Counted from the stretch's first letter, positions 15,909 through 25,531 are shown. The stretch is 64,000 bases of DNA from Bradyrhizobium sp. LTSP885 (GCF_000938305.1 NZ_JYMT01000027.1:38059-102058), one strand, 5' to 3'. Program-made: numbers and translations. The notes: generated from the letters alone by a model not told the origin.

Positions 15909-16952
15909 ATGAAATTCCTCGATGAAGCCAAGGTCTATATTCGCTCCGGCGACGGCGGCAATGGCTGCGTCGCGTTCCGGCGCGAGAAGTTCATCGAGTT
16001 CGGCGGCCCGTCCGGCGGCAATGGCGGCCGCGGCGGCGACGTCATCATCGAGGCCGTCGACGGCCTCAATACGCTGATCGACTATCGCTACCAGCAGCAC
16101 TTCAAGGCGCCAAAGGGCACCAATGGCATGGGCAAGGACCGCCATGGCGCTAACGGCAAGCCGATCGTGCTGAAGGTGCCCGTCGGCACCCAGGTGTTCG
16201 ACGAGGACCGCGAGACGCTGCTGCACGACTTCACCACGCTCGGTGAGAAATTCGTGCTGGCCGAAGGCGGCAATGGCGGCTTTGGCAATGCGCATTTCAA
16301 ATCCTCCACCAACCGCACGCCGCGCAATGCCAATCCCGGCCAGACCGGCGAAGAACGCTGGATCTGGCTGCACCTGAAGCTGATCGCCGATGCGGGTCTG
16401 GTTGGCCTGCCCAACGCCGGCAAGTCGACCTTCCTGTCGGTCGTAAGCGCGGCAAAACCGAAGATCGCCGACTATCCCTTCACCACCCTGCATCCGCAGC
16501 TTGGCGTGGTGAATGTCGGCGGCCGTGAGTTCGTGCTGGCCGATATTCCCGGCCTGATCGAAGGCGCCCATGAAGGCGTCGGCCTCGGTGACCGCTTCCT
16601 CGGCCATGTCGAACGCTGCCGCGTGCTGCTGCATCTGATCGATGCGACCTGCGAGCATGCCGGCAAGGCGTACAAGACCGTGCGCACCGAGATCGAGGCG
16701 TATGAGGGTGAGCTCGCCGACAAGATCGAAATCGTCGCGCTGAACAAGATCGACGCAGTTACGCCGGACGAGTTGAAGAAGCAGAAGGACCGGCTCAAGC
16801 GGGCGGCGAAGAAGACGCCGCTGCTGATCTCCGGCGTCACCGGCGAAGGCGTGCCGGAGGCCTTGCGCGCGCTGGTCGAGGTGATCGGCGAGGCGCCGGT
16901 ATCAAACAAGGCCAAGGGCCAGACGGAGCCGTGGGCGACGCCGGGACCGTAG
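15909..16952 (+). CDS. obgE: GTPase ObgE/CgtA
   Basis: Essential ribosome-associated GTPase. The glycine-rich Obg domain fills residues 1-158 (GDGGNGCVAFRREKFIEFGG, GGNGGRGGDV). The G domain follows with GLPNAGKSTF (G1), DIPGLIEGA (G3) and NKID (G4). At 347 aa it lacks the OCT domain, as in other Proteobacteria. A MITE-like repeat occupies the region just before the ATG. proB follows, an order common in Alphaproteobacteria. Confidence 0.98.
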   Translation: MKFLDEAKVYIRSGDGGNGCVAFRREKFIEFGGPSGGNGGRGGDVIIEAVDGLNTLIDYRYQQHFKAPKGTNGMGKDRHGANGKPIVLKVPVGTQVFDEDRETLLHDFTTLGEKFVLAEGGNGGFGNAHFKSSTNRTPRNANPGQTGEERWIWLHLKLIADAGLVGLPNAGKSTFLSVVSAAKPKIADYPFTTLHPQLGVVNVGGREFVLADIPGLIEGAHEGVGLGDRFLGHVERCRVLLHLIDATCEHAGKAYKTVRTEIEAYEGELADKIEIVALNKIDAVTPDELKKQKDRLKRAAKKTPLLISGVTGEGVPEALRALVEVIGEAPVSNKAKGQTEPWATPGP

Positions 16953-17059
16953 GGGTGAACGCCTCGCCCTCGCCACTTCCAAAGTCCTGACGTGGCGCGT
17001 ATTGCTTCCCAAGCTTCAAAGATCTTGCTTCAAAGACCTTGTTTTCCAGACCCAAGCCC

Positions 17060-18202
17060 ATGCAACGCCCTGCGCTCAAGAACTTTCGCCGCATCGTCGT
17101 CAAGGTCGGCTCGTCTCTGCTGGTCGACTCGCAGGCGGGCGAGGTGCGCGCGTCCTGGCTCGCGGCACTGGTCGACGATATCGCGAAACTGCACAAGGAA
17201 GGCCGCGAGGTCATGGTGGTGTCGTCGGGCTCGATTGCGCTCGGCCGCAGCCGCCTGAAGCTGCCGCGCGGACCGCTGAAGCTCGAGGAGAGCCAGGGCG
17301 CCGCCGCCGTCGGTCAGATCGCGCTGGCGCGGATCTGGTCGGAAGTGCTCGGCCATCACGGCATCGGCGCCGGCCAAATTCTCGTCACGCTGCAGGACAC
17401 CGAGGAGCGCCGCCGCTATCTCAACGCACGCTCGACGATCGCAAAGCTGCTCGAATGGCGCGCGGTGCCTGTGATCAACGAGAACGACACGGTCGCCACC
17501 AACGAAATCCGTTACGGCGACAACGACCGCCTCGCCGCCCGCGTCGCCACCATGGCGAGCGCGGACCTCCTGATCCTGCTGTCCGACATCGACGGCCTCT
17601 ACACCGCGCCACCCGCGGCCAATCCCGAAGCAAGGCTGATCCCGATCGTCGAGAGCGTCACCTCGGAGATCGAGGCGATGGCGGGCGCCGCTGAATCCGA
17701 ATTGTCGCGCGGCGGCATGTACACCAAGATCGAAGCCGCGAAGATCGCGACCACCGCCGGCACCCATATGCTGATCGCCTCCGGCAAGATCGAGCATCCA
17801 TTGCAGGCGATCGCCGACGGCGGCCGCTGCACCTGGTTCCTCACCCCCGCCAATCCGGTGACGGCGCGAAAACGCTGGATCGCGGGCTCGCTGGAGCCCA
17901 AGGGCACGCTGACCATCGATGCCGGCGCGGTGAACGCGCTGCGCGCGGGCAAAAGCCTGCTTCCGGCCGGTGTTGTCAGGGTCGACGGCCAATTCGCGCG
18001 CGGCGACGCAGTGGTGGTGCGCGGCCCCGATACCCATGAAATCGGCCGCGGCCTCGTCGCCTACGACGCCGAGAACGCCGAGAAGATCAAGGGCCGCTCC
18101 TCGCCGGACGTGATGGCCATTCTCGGGACCAGCGGCCGGTCCGAAATGATCCATCGCGACGACCTGGTGGTGGGCCCGGCGGGCACCTTCCCGGCCAAGT
18201 AG
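17060..18202 (+). CDS. proB: Glutamate 5-kinase
   Basis: First step of proline synthesis (glutamate + ATP). The amino-acid kinase domain covers residues ~8-260 (RRIVVKVGSSLLVD, VSSGSIALG, VINENDTVATNEIRYGDND) and a C-terminal PUA domain ~280-365 (KGTLTIDAGAVNALRAGKSLLPAGV), the full E. coli-type architecture at 380 aa. I start at the ATG at 17060; a TTG seven codons upstream is possible but less likely. It is followed by proA 135 nt downstream. Confidence 0.97.
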   Translation: MQRPALKNFRRIVVKVGSSLLVDSQAGEVRASWLAALVDDIAKLHKEGREVMVVSSGSIALGRSRLKLPRGPLKLEESQGAAAVGQIALARIWSEVLGHHGIGAGQILVTLQDTEERRRYLNARSTIAKLLEWRAVPVINENDTVATNEIRYGDNDRLAARVATMASADLLILLSDIDGLYTAPPAANPEARLIPIVESVTSEIEAMAGAAESELSRGGMYTKIEAAKIATTAGTHMLIASGKIEHPLQAIADGGRCTWFLTPANPVTARKRWIAGSLEPKGTLTIDAGAVNALRAGKSLLPAGVVRVDGQFARGDAVVVRGPDTHEIGRGLVAYDAENAEKIKGRSSPDVMAILGTSGRSEMIHRDDLVVGPAGTFPAK

Positions 18203-18337
18203 GCGCAAAGTAGGCCCAAATAGCCTATTGGGCCGATCGGCCGGCGGCCCGCCGCCATCTGCCATACCGGTTCCGCGCCTCGCCAACCCCTCAATTGTCA
18301 TGCTAGAACATGGCCTTAATCTAAAGCTGGGACGTCC

Positions 18338-19630
18338 ATGACCGCGCCTCTGAAGGCGATCGACGGCAACGCCGATCTCTCCGCCCTGATGTCCGACCTC
18401 GCCGTCAAGGCGCGCACTGCCGCGCGCGTGCTGGCGCTGGCGTCGCCGGAGCAGAAGAACCGGGCCCTCGCGGCCATTGAACGTGCGATCCGCAGCAACG
18501 CGCGAGCCATCCTCGCTGCCAATGCCGAGGATGTCGCGGAGGCGCGCGCAGCCGGCATGACCTCTGCGTTCGTCGACCGCCTGACGCTGACGCAGGCACG
18601 CGTCGACGGGATGGCCGACGGCGTTGCAACCGTGCGCGAGATTCCTGATCCGGTCGGCGCCGTCACCGAGAGCTGGCAGCGGCCGAACGGCATGACGATC
18701 GAGCGCGTGCGCGTACCGCTCGGCGTGATCGGGGTGATCTTCGAAAGCCGTCCCAATGTCGCGGCCGATGCCGGCGTGCTGTGCCTGAAGTCGGGCAATG
18801 CCGTGATCCTGCGCGGCGGCTCCGACAGCTTCCGCTCCTGCCGCGCGATCCATGACTGCCTGGTGCAGGGCCTGCGCGAGGCCGGCCTCCCCGAGGCCGC
18901 GATCACCCTGGTGCCGACGCGCGACCGCACAGCGGTCGGCCTGATGCTCACGGGATTGAACGGCGGCATCGACGTGATCGTGCCGCGTGGCGGCAAGAGC
19001 CTGGTTGCGCGCGTCGAGACGGAAGCGCGGGTACCCGTGTTCGCGCATCTTGAGGGCGTCAACCACGTCTATGTCGATCGTTCGGCCAATCTCGACATGG
19101 CGAAGAAGATCGTGCTCAACGCCAAGATGCGGCGCCCGGGTGTCTGCGGCGCTGCGGAGACCCTGCTGGTGGATCGCACGGCTGTTGCGACGAGCCTGAA
19201 GCCGCTGATCGAGATGTTGATCAATGCCGGCTGTGAGGTGCGCGGCGACGACACGGTGCAAGGCGCTGATGCCAGGGTGAAGCCCGCGTCGGACGAGGAT
19301 TGGGACACCGAATATGAGGACGCGATCATCTCGGCGAAGATCGTGGATGGCCTCGATGAAGCGATCGCGCATATTCAAAGTCACGGTTCGCATCACACCG
19401 ATGCGATCGTGACGGAAGATGCCGCGGCCGCGCAGCGATTTCTCGGCGAGGTCGACTCCGCGATCGTGCTGCATAACGCTTCGACGCAGTTTGCCGACGG
19501 CGGTGAGTTCGGCTTCGGCGCCGAGATCGGGATTGCGACCGGCAAATTCCACGCCCGCGGCCCGGTCGGCGCCGAGCAACTGACGAGCTTCAAATATCGC
19601 GTCCACGGCACCGGACAGACGCGGCCGTGA
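18338..19630 (+). CDS. proA: Gamma-glutamyl phosphate reductase
   Basis: Second step of proline synthesis, NADPH-dependent. A 430-aa aldehyde dehydrogenase-fold protein with IGVIFESRPNVAADAG, LRGGSD and the catalytic Cys in RRPGVCGAAETLLVD. The N-terminus carries the ProA-typical AVKARTAARVLALASPEQKN. The C-terminal VHNASTQFADGGEFGFGAEIGI(A/S)T type ending is intact. It follows proB and precedes nadD by 28 nt; the two may share a transcript. Confidence 0.98.
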   Translation: MTAPLKAIDGNADLSALMSDLAVKARTAARVLALASPEQKNRALAAIERAIRSNARAILAANAEDVAEARAAGMTSAFVDRLTLTQARVDGMADGVATVREIPDPVGAVTESWQRPNGMTIERVRVPLGVIGVIFESRPNVAADAGVLCLKSGNAVILRGGSDSFRSCRAIHDCLVQGLREAGLPEAAITLVPTRDRTAVGLMLTGLNGGIDVIVPRGGKSLVARVETEARVPVFAHLEGVNHVYVDRSANLDMAKKIVLNAKMRRPGVCGAAETLLVDRTAVATSLKPLIEMLINAGCEVRGDDTVQGADARVKPASDEDWDTEYEDAIISAKIVDGLDEAIAHIQSHGSHHTDAIVTEDAAAAQRFLGEVDSAIVLHNASTQFADGGEFGFGAEIGIATGKFHARGPVGAEQLTSFKYRVHGTGQTRP

Positions 19631-19658
19631 TTATTCCCCGACGCGGGCGGTAGAGCCA

Positions 19659-20300
19659 TTGCAGCAAGCTCCGACCGCGCAGCGACCCGCAGCCCGCGCC
19701 ATTCCGTTCTACACCAACGGCATGCGCATCGGGCTGCTCGGCGGCTCCTTCAATCCGCCGCACGCCGCGCATCGCGCCATCAGCCTGTTCGCGCTCAAGC
19801 GTCTGCAGCTCGATCGGGTCTGGTGGTTGTTGACGCCGGGCAATCCGCTGAAGGATCACAACGGCCTGCACGCGCTCGCCGAGCGCGCCGAGGCCGCGCG
19901 CCGCACCGCCGATGACCCGCGCATCGACATCAGCTGTCTCGAAGCTGTCATTGGTACGCGCTATACGGTCGACACGATCATCCACTTGCGCCGCCGCGTC
20001 TCCGGCGTGCACTTTGTCTGGATCATGGGCGCTGACAACCTTGCGCAATTCCATCGCTGGAAAGACTGGCGGCGCATCGCCTCGGATGTGCCGATTGCCG
20101 TGATCGACCGTCCGCCCGAAAGTTTCCGCGCGCTTGCCGCACCGGCCGCGCAGGCGCTTGCGCGCTATCGCATGCCCGAAAATCAGGCGATCCGGCTGGC
20201 TGATCAGCCGGCGCCGGCCTGGGTGTTCCTGACCGGCATGAAATCCAAGCTGTCTTCGACCGGCCTTCGGAACCCGGACGGGAGCTGGAGGACGGCGTGA
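19659..20300 (+). CDS. nadD: Nicotinate-nucleotide adenylyltransferase
   Basis: Forms NaAD from nicotinate mononucleotide and ATP in NAD synthesis. Signature GLLGGSFNPPHAAH, then WWLLTPGNPLK, WIMGADNL.QFHRWKDW and the C-terminal SSTGLRN (the ISSTxIR-type motif). The reported start is a TTG giving 213 aa. An ATG at 19722 (MRIGLLGG) would give 192 aa, and neither has a convincing ribosome site, so the start is unsure. It sits between proA and rsfS, a common alphaproteobacterial order. Confidence 0.93.
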   Translation: MQQAPTAQRPAARAIPFYTNGMRIGLLGGSFNPPHAAHRAISLFALKRLQLDRVWWLLTPGNPLKDHNGLHALAERAEAARRTADDPRIDISCLEAVIGTRYTVDTIIHLRRRVSGVHFVWIMGADNLAQFHRWKDWRRIASDVPIAVIDRPPESFRALAAPAAQALARYRMPENQAIRLADQPAPAWVFLTGMKSKLSSTGLRNPDGSWRTA

Positions 20301-20422
20301 AGGGCGTAAAGGGTTACTGGAATGTTGAAACCATTAACCCCACATGCGTAGAATGGTGCGCGGGCGCCGAGGATTCGGTCCCCGCGATACAGTGAAAGGA
20401 ATGGTCCCTGGCCACATCTGTA

Positions 20423-20857
20423 TTGTCAAAGTCTGTTTTACCCAAGGTTCCCAAGACTTCAGGTCTTAAGACTGCGCGTAAAACATCGACGAAAACCGCG
20501 GCCTTGAAGGCGCAACCCGACGCCGACAAGACCTTGAACCTGATCCTCTCCCGCCTCGACGATATGAAGGCGGAAGAAACGGTCACCATCGACCTTCGCG
20601 GCAAATCGGCATATTCCGACTACATGATCGTCACCTCGGGCCGGGCCAACCGGCACGTCGGCGCGATCGCGGAAAATGTGACGAAGGGCCTGAAGGAAAA
20701 CGGGATCAAAAGCGTCCATGTCGAGGGCTTGTCCAATTGCGACTGGGTGCTGATCGATTCCGGCGACGTGGTCGTGCACGTGTTCAGACCCGAGGTGCGC
20801 GAGTTCTACAATCTCGAACGATTGTGGACTCAGAACCCGGCGGTCACGGCAGTCTGA
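20423..20857 (+). CDS. rsfS: Ribosome silencing factor RsfS
   Basis: Binds L14 and blocks subunit joining in slow growth. The conserved core is ILSRLDDMKAEETVTIDLRGK, YMIVTSGRANRHVGAIAENV and DWVLIDSGDVVVHVFRPEVREFYNLERLW. No ATG is available in frame before residue 48, which lies inside the conserved core. The start must therefore be TTG at 20423 (reported) or CTG at 20408, which has AAAGGA seven bases ahead. A Lys/Thr-rich 30-residue N-terminal extension precedes the core. rlmH follows 50 nt later, the standard pair. Confidence 0.93.
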   Translation: MSKSVLPKVPKTSGLKTARKTSTKTAALKAQPDADKTLNLILSRLDDMKAEETVTIDLRGKSAYSDYMIVTSGRANRHVGAIAENVTKGLKENGIKSVHVEGLSNCDWVLIDSGDVVVHVFRPEVREFYNLERLWTQNPAVTAV

Positions 20858-20907
20858 GTTTCGTGAAGCCGATGCGAATCGGCTGAGGCGCATGGTAACG
20901 TGCGCTG

Positions 20908-21390
20908 ATGCGCCTTGTCGTGATCTGCATCGGCCGTTTGAAACAGGGTCCGGAACGGGAGCTGGCCGAGCGCTACCGCGAGCGCTTCGACGATATCGGT
21001 CGCAAACTCGGCTTTCGCGGCCTCGACGTCCATGAAATTGTGGAAAGCCGTGCGCGCGATGTCAGCGCGCGCATCGCCGAAGAGGCCGCCGCCATCTCGG
21101 CGCTGCTGCCCGACAAGTTCACGCTGGTTGCGCTCGACGAGCGTGGCAAGAGCATCGATAGCGCAAGCTTTGCCCGGCAGCTCGGCCGCTGGCGCGACGA
21201 AGGAAGCGCAAACGCTGTCTTTACGATCGGCGGTGCGGACGGACTTTCGCCTGAATTGCAGCGCAAGGCTGCCTTACGTATTGCGTTCGGCTCGGCGACC
21301 TGGCCGCATCAAATGGTCCGCATCATGCTTCTGGAACAGATATATCGGGCCGCGACCATTTTGGCCGGCCACCCCTATCACCGCGCCTGA
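20908..21390 (+). CDS. rlmH: 23S rRNA pseudouridine-1915 N3-methyltransferase RlmH
   Basis: A 160-aa SPOUT methyltransferase that modifies helix 69. It has the FTIGGADGLSPE SAM-knot loop and the C-terminal MLLEQIYRAATILAGHPYHRA, almost invariant in the family. The N-terminus MRLVVICIGRLKQGPERELAERYRERF is normal. It lies just after rsfS and 38 nt before the EnvC-like gene. Confidence 0.97.
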   Translation: MRLVVICIGRLKQGPERELAERYRERFDDIGRKLGFRGLDVHEIVESRARDVSARIAEEAAAISALLPDKFTLVALDERGKSIDSASFARQLGRWRDEGSANAVFTIGGADGLSPELQRKAALRIAFGSATWPHQMVRIMLLEQIYRAATILAGHPYHRA

Positions 21391-21428
21391 GTGCCGTGAT
21401 GGACAATCGAGAACGCTGAATAAACCGG

Positions 21429-22790
21429 ATGCAGCACAAGCGGGACATGCTTTCATACCCCGACGCCATCAGGCGCGGTTGGCTGCCCGTATCGCTTCTT
21501 TCAATTACCATGCTCGCCGCGAGTCCGCCGGCACCAGCGCATGCGCAAGCGATACCGCCGGCGCAACAGGCCGCAACACCGCCAGACATCATCAAGCAGC
21601 GCGAGCAGGAGCTCGAGGCCGCGCGCGAGCAGCAGCGCAAGGCGGCCGAGCTGCAGGAGAAGCTGAAGGCCGACATCACGGCAATCGGTCAGGACCGCAG
21701 CAAGCTCAATCAGCAATTGATCGACATCGCGGCCCAGGTGCGCAGCGTCGAGACCCGGATCGTAGAGACCGAGGCGCGTCTGCAACCGCTCGATGGCCGC
21801 GAGCGCGAAATCCGCTCCTCGCTCGATTCACGCCGTGCCGAGATCATCGAGGTGCTCGCAGCGCTTCAGCGCGCCGGGAGGCGCTCACCGCCGGCGCTGC
21901 TGGTGCGGCCAGAGGACGCGCTGCAATCGCTGCGCACGGCGATGCTGCTCGGTGCGGTGGTGCCGGAATTGCGCGGCCGCGCCGAGAAGCTCGCGACCGA
22001 CCTCGGCGAGCTGGTCGCGCTCCGCAAGACCATCTCGACCGAACGCGACGCGCTCTCGCGTGACCGCGACAAGCTCAAGGACGACCAGACCCGCCTCGCA
22101 GCCCTGGTCGACGAGCGGCAGCGGCAGCAGAGCACAGCCGAAAAGGACATGGAGACGGAAGGCGCCCGCGCCATTGCGCTGTCCAAGCAGGTCGACAGCC
22201 TGCAGGGCCTGATCGCCAAGATGGAACAGGATCTCAAAAGCGCCGCGAAGGCCGCCGCCACGGCAAACCTCCAGGGCGCCCCCGCGACGGTCAACGGCAA
22301 GCCGAATCTGGGGGCCTTCAAGGACCAGGGCCGGCTAACCCCGGCGGTCGCCTTCGCCTCGGCCAAGGGCCTATTCGCCTACCCCGTGAATGGCGCCAAG
22401 ATTCGCGATTTTGGCGGTTCCGACGGGGCCAGCGGCGTACAAAAAGGCATTTCTTTGGCCGCCAAGGCCGGCGCGCAGGTCACAACCCCGTGTGACGGCT
22501 GGGTCGTTTACGCCGGTCCTTTCCGCAGCTACGGACAACTCTTGATCCTCAATGCCGGGGGCGGGTATCATGTCCTGATCGCCGGGATGGAGCGGATTTC
22601 GGTAAACATTGGCCAGTTTGTGCTAACGGGAGAGCCGGTCGCGACCATGGGGTCCACGTCCCAGGTTGCATCCATTCTAGCGACCAATGCGAGCCAGCCA
22701 GTGCTCTATGTCGAGTTCCGGAAAGACGGCACTCCAATCGATCCAGGTCCATGGTGGGCCGCAAATGAAGGCGAAAAGGTTCGCGGATGA
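21429..22790 (+). CDS. EnvC-like murein hydrolase activator (M23/LytM domain, degenerate)
   Basis: A periplasmic protein of 453 aa: signal peptide around residues 15-40 (SLLSITMLAASPPAPAHAQA), a long coiled coil (~55-290, heptad-rich with Gln/Lys/Glu) and a C-terminal LytM domain. The catalytic HxxxD and HxH of active M23 peptidases are replaced (GVQKGISLAAKAG; LYVEFRKDG), as in EnvC. It therefore probably activates an amidase at division and does not cut peptidoglycan itself. Its stop overlaps the ctpA start by 4 nt. Confidence 0.9.
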   Translation: MQHKRDMLSYPDAIRRGWLPVSLLSITMLAASPPAPAHAQAIPPAQQAATPPDIIKQREQELEAAREQQRKAAELQEKLKADITAIGQDRSKLNQQLIDIAAQVRSVETRIVETEARLQPLDGREREIRSSLDSRRAEIIEVLAALQRAGRRSPPALLVRPEDALQSLRTAMLLGAVVPELRGRAEKLATDLGELVALRKTISTERDALSRDRDKLKDDQTRLAALVDERQRQQSTAEKDMETEGARAIALSKQVDSLQGLIAKMEQDLKSAAKAAATANLQGAPATVNGKPNLGAFKDQGRLTPAVAFASAKGLFAYPVNGAKIRDFGGSDGASGVQKGISLAAKAGAQVTTPCDGWVVYAGPFRSYGQLLILNAGGGYHVLIAGMERISVNIGQFVLTGEPVATMGSTSQVASILATNASQPVLYVEFRKDGTPIDPGPWWAANEGEKVRG

Positions 22791-24163
22791 TGCGCAAGAC
22801 TTCTGTAATTCTCCTCAGCGCCGCCACCGGTGCGGCACTGACGCTGTTCATCACGCAGCCCCGCGCGGTGCTGATGGGATCGAGCGCGCGCGCCGCAACG
22901 TCTGACACCTATCGCCAGCTCAATCTGTTCGGAGACGTGTTCGAGCGCGTGCGCAGCGACTATGTCGAGAAGCCCGACGACTCGAAGCTGGTCGAGTCCG
23001 CGATCTCGGGCATGCTGTCCGGCCTCGATCCGCATTCGAGCTACATGGATGCCAAGAGCTTCCGCGACATGCAGGTGCAGACCCGCGGCGAGTTCGGCGG
23101 CCTCGGCATCGAAGTCACGATGGAAGACGGTCTGATCAAGGTCGTCTCGCCGATCGACGACACGCCGGCATCGAAGGCCGGCATCATGGCCAACGACATC
23201 ATCACCAATCTCGACGACGAAGCCGTGCAGGGCCTGACGCTGAACCAGGCCGTCGAGAAGATGCGCGGTCCGGTCAACACCAAGATCAAGCTCAAGATCA
23301 TCCGCAAGGGCCAGGACAATCCGATCGACGTCACGCTGGTGCGTGACAACATCCGCGTCCGCTCGGTGCGCGCGCGCGTCGAAGCCGACGATATCGCTTA
23401 CATCCGCATCACCACCTTCAACGAGCAGACAACCGAAGGCCTGAAGAAGGAGATCGCCAATCTGCAGGGCCAGATCGGCGACAAGCTGAAGGGCTATGTC
23501 ATCGACCTCAGAAACAACCCCGGCGGCCTGCTCGAGGAAGCCGTCACGGTCTCCGACGCGTTCCTGGAGCGCGGCGAGATCGTATCGACCCGCGGACGCA
23601 ACGCCGAGGAAACGCAGCGCCGCGCCGCCCATCCGGGCGACCTGACCAAGGGCAAGCCGGTCATCGTGCTGATCAATGGTGGTTCGGCATCGGCCTCCGA
23701 AATCGTTGCCGGCGCGCTGCAGGACCACAAGCGCGCGACGCTGGTCGGCACGCGCTCGTTCGGCAAGGGCTCGGTTCAGACCATCATCCCGCTCGGCTCG
23801 GGCAACGGCGCGCTGCGCCTGACCACGGCGCGCTACTACACGCCGTCGGGCAAGTCGATCCAGGCCAAGGGCATCGTGCCCGACATCGAAGTGCTGCAGG
23901 ACGTGCCGGACGAGTTGAAGGCGCGGACCGACACCAAGGGCGAGGCTTCGCTGCGCGGCCATCTGAAGAACGATGGCGACGAGAAGACCGGCTCGCAATC
24001 CTACGTGCCGCCGGACGCCAAGGACGACAAGGCGCTGAAGATGGCCGACGACCTGCTGCACGGCATCAAGTCGACCGCGAATGCGACGCCGCCGGCAGCG
24101 CCTGCTGCCGCATCCGGCGACAAGGCCGCGGCGGACAAGCCGGCCGAGAAATCCTCGAACTGA
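22787..24163 (+). CDS. ctpA: S41 family carboxy-terminal processing peptidase
   Basis: A 458-aa periplasmic Ser/Lys protease with an N-terminal hydrophobic export signal (SVILLSAATGAALTLFITQP) and a PDZ domain (~95-170, GGLGIEVTMEDGLIKVVSPIDDTPASKAG). The catalytic region has Ser in NGGSASASEIVAGALQD and Lys in GTRSFGKGSVQ. The C-terminus is an Ala/Lys-rich tail. It starts within the EnvC-like gene (ATGA overlap), so the two are translationally coupled, and it is followed by a strong terminator. CtpA with EnvC/M23 proteins acts in peptidoglycan remodelling. Confidence 0.95.
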   Translation: MMRKTSVILLSAATGAALTLFITQPRAVLMGSSARAATSDTYRQLNLFGDVFERVRSDYVEKPDDSKLVESAISGMLSGLDPHSSYMDAKSFRDMQVQTRGEFGGLGIEVTMEDGLIKVVSPIDDTPASKAGIMANDIITNLDDEAVQGLTLNQAVEKMRGPVNTKIKLKIIRKGQDNPIDVTLVRDNIRVRSVRARVEADDIAYIRITTFNEQTTEGLKKEIANLQGQIGDKLKGYVIDLRNNPGGLLEEAVTVSDAFLERGEIVSTRGRNAEETQRRAAHPGDLTKGKPVIVLINGGSASASEIVAGALQDHKRATLVGTRSFGKGSVQTIIPLGSGNGALRLTTARYYTPSGKSIQAKGIVPDIEVLQDVPDELKARTDTKGEASLRGHLKNDGDEKTGSQSYVPPDAKDDKALKMADDLLHGIKSTANATPPAAPAAASGDKAAADKPAEKSSN

Positions 24164-24187
24164 TTCGATCGATCCATTTGGCGAAAA

Positions 24188-24213
24188 GGGCGGCCCTCGG
24201 GCCGCCCTTTTTG
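24188..24213 (+). terminator. Intrinsic terminator after ctpA
   Basis: GGGCGGCCC and GGGCCGCCC with a minimal loop, followed by TTTTTG, 24 nt after the ctpA stop. It ends the long obgE-to-ctpA run. Confidence 0.88.
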
Positions 24214-24319
24214 TATCTCGACCTCGCCGGTGTTCACCGGGCTCTGACGGGCCCCGCGGTCCGCGCGCGGGAACGCGCCGCATCGTGCTATCGTTCGCGC
24301 TGTTGATTCGGGGAGGCTC

Positions 24320-25531
24320 ATGGCAGAGGCGGCCGACGAACTGAGCACGCCGCTTGGGCAGCAGACCGTTGGCAAGACGCGCCGGCTTCGCCTGCCGTTC
24401 ACGGCGATGCAGGCGCTCGCCGTGCTGCTTGGGCTTGTGCTGGTCGGCTTCGTCGGCGTTGCGCTGTTCAACGACAATCCGCTCGGAGGCGAGCCGGTTG
24501 CCCATGTCGCGCTCCGCAAGGTGGAGACCCCCGCGGCGGCCGACAAGCAAGCGCCGGCCGCCCTGACTGAGCCGGCAGCCAAATCCGCCGCTCCCAAGTC
24601 GCCGGCGGCCGCCGGCGACGCCAAGACCGTGACCATCATCGATGGCTCCAGCGGCAAGCGCCAGGATGTGGTGATCGGCGCCGGCAATCCCGCCGACAAA
24701 ACCGACGGCGACGCGCCGCCCGCGATGATGACGGGCATCGACCAGCGCCTGCTGGAGAAATCGCGCTACGGCATGATCCCGGTGGTCGCCGATGGCCTGA
24801 AACCCTTCACGGTCTATGCGGCTGACGCCGACCGCGCCAAGGCCGCCAAAATGCCCGTGGTTGCGATTGTGGTCGCAGGCCTTGGTGTCGGCGCCGCCAA
24901 GACCGCCGACGCCATCGTGAAGCTGCCGGCGGCCGTGACGCTGGCCTTTACGCCCTACGGAGCCGACCCCGGCAAGCTTGCCGAACGCGCCCGGTCGCAG
25001 CGCCACGAGATCCTGCTGCAGATCCCGATGGAACCGTTCGACTATCCCGACAATGATCCGGGGCCGCAGACCCTGCTGACCTCGCTCAACAGCGAGCAGA
25101 ACCTCGATCGCCTCTACTGGCACCTCAGCCGCCTGCAGGGCTATGCCGGCATCGCCAATTTCATGGGCGCTCGCTTCGTCGCGACCGATCCCATGATGCA
25201 GCCGATCGTCCGCGAGGCGGCCAAGCGCGGCCTTGGCTATTTCGACGACGGTTCCACCCCCCGCAGCGTCGCCCAGTCGCTGGCCGCGGGCCAGGCCATG
25301 CCGTTCGCCAAGGCCGATTTCACCATCGATGCGGTGCCGACCTCGGCGGAAATCGACCGCACGCTGGTCAAGCTGGAGACGCTCGCCAAGGAACGCGGCA
25401 CGGCCGTGGGCGTCGCCTCGGCCCTGCCGGTCTCGATCGAGCGGCTGAGCGCCTGGATCAAGACCCTGGAGTCCAAGGGCATTATGCTTGTGCCATTGAC
25501 AACGGCCATGCTGAAATCAAAATCAGGCTAA
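24320..25531 (+). CDS. Divergent polysaccharide deacetylase family protein (YibQ-like)
   Basis: A 403-aa envelope protein with one N-terminal membrane segment (~30-50, ALAVLLGLVLVGFVGVALF), an Ala/Lys/Pro-rich linker, and a YibQ-type domain from ~185 (MPVVAIVVAGLGVG, then ILLQIPMEPFDYPDNDPGPQTLL, IANFMGARF, GLGYFDDGS, IPV-like TIDAVP). In many members the first motif contains Asp residues (DDxG); here it reads VAGLG, so catalysis is doubtful. It usually travels with the EnvC-CtpA pair, as here, though a terminator separates them. The start ATG follows GGGAGGCTC. Confidence 0.85.
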   Translation: MAEAADELSTPLGQQTVGKTRRLRLPFTAMQALAVLLGLVLVGFVGVALFNDNPLGGEPVAHVALRKVETPAAADKQAPAALTEPAAKSAAPKSPAAAGDAKTVTIIDGSSGKRQDVVIGAGNPADKTDGDAPPAMMTGIDQRLLEKSRYGMIPVVADGLKPFTVYAADADRAKAAKMPVVAIVVAGLGVGAAKTADAIVKLPAAVTLAFTPYGADPGKLAERARSQRHEILLQIPMEPFDYPDNDPGPQTLLTSLNSEQNLDRLYWHLSRLQGYAGIANFMGARFVATDPMMQPIVREAAKRGLGYFDDGSTPRSVAQSLAAGQAMPFAKADFTIDAVPTSAEIDRTLVKLETLAKERGTAVGVASALPVSIERLSAWIKTLESKGIMLVPLTTAMLKSKSG

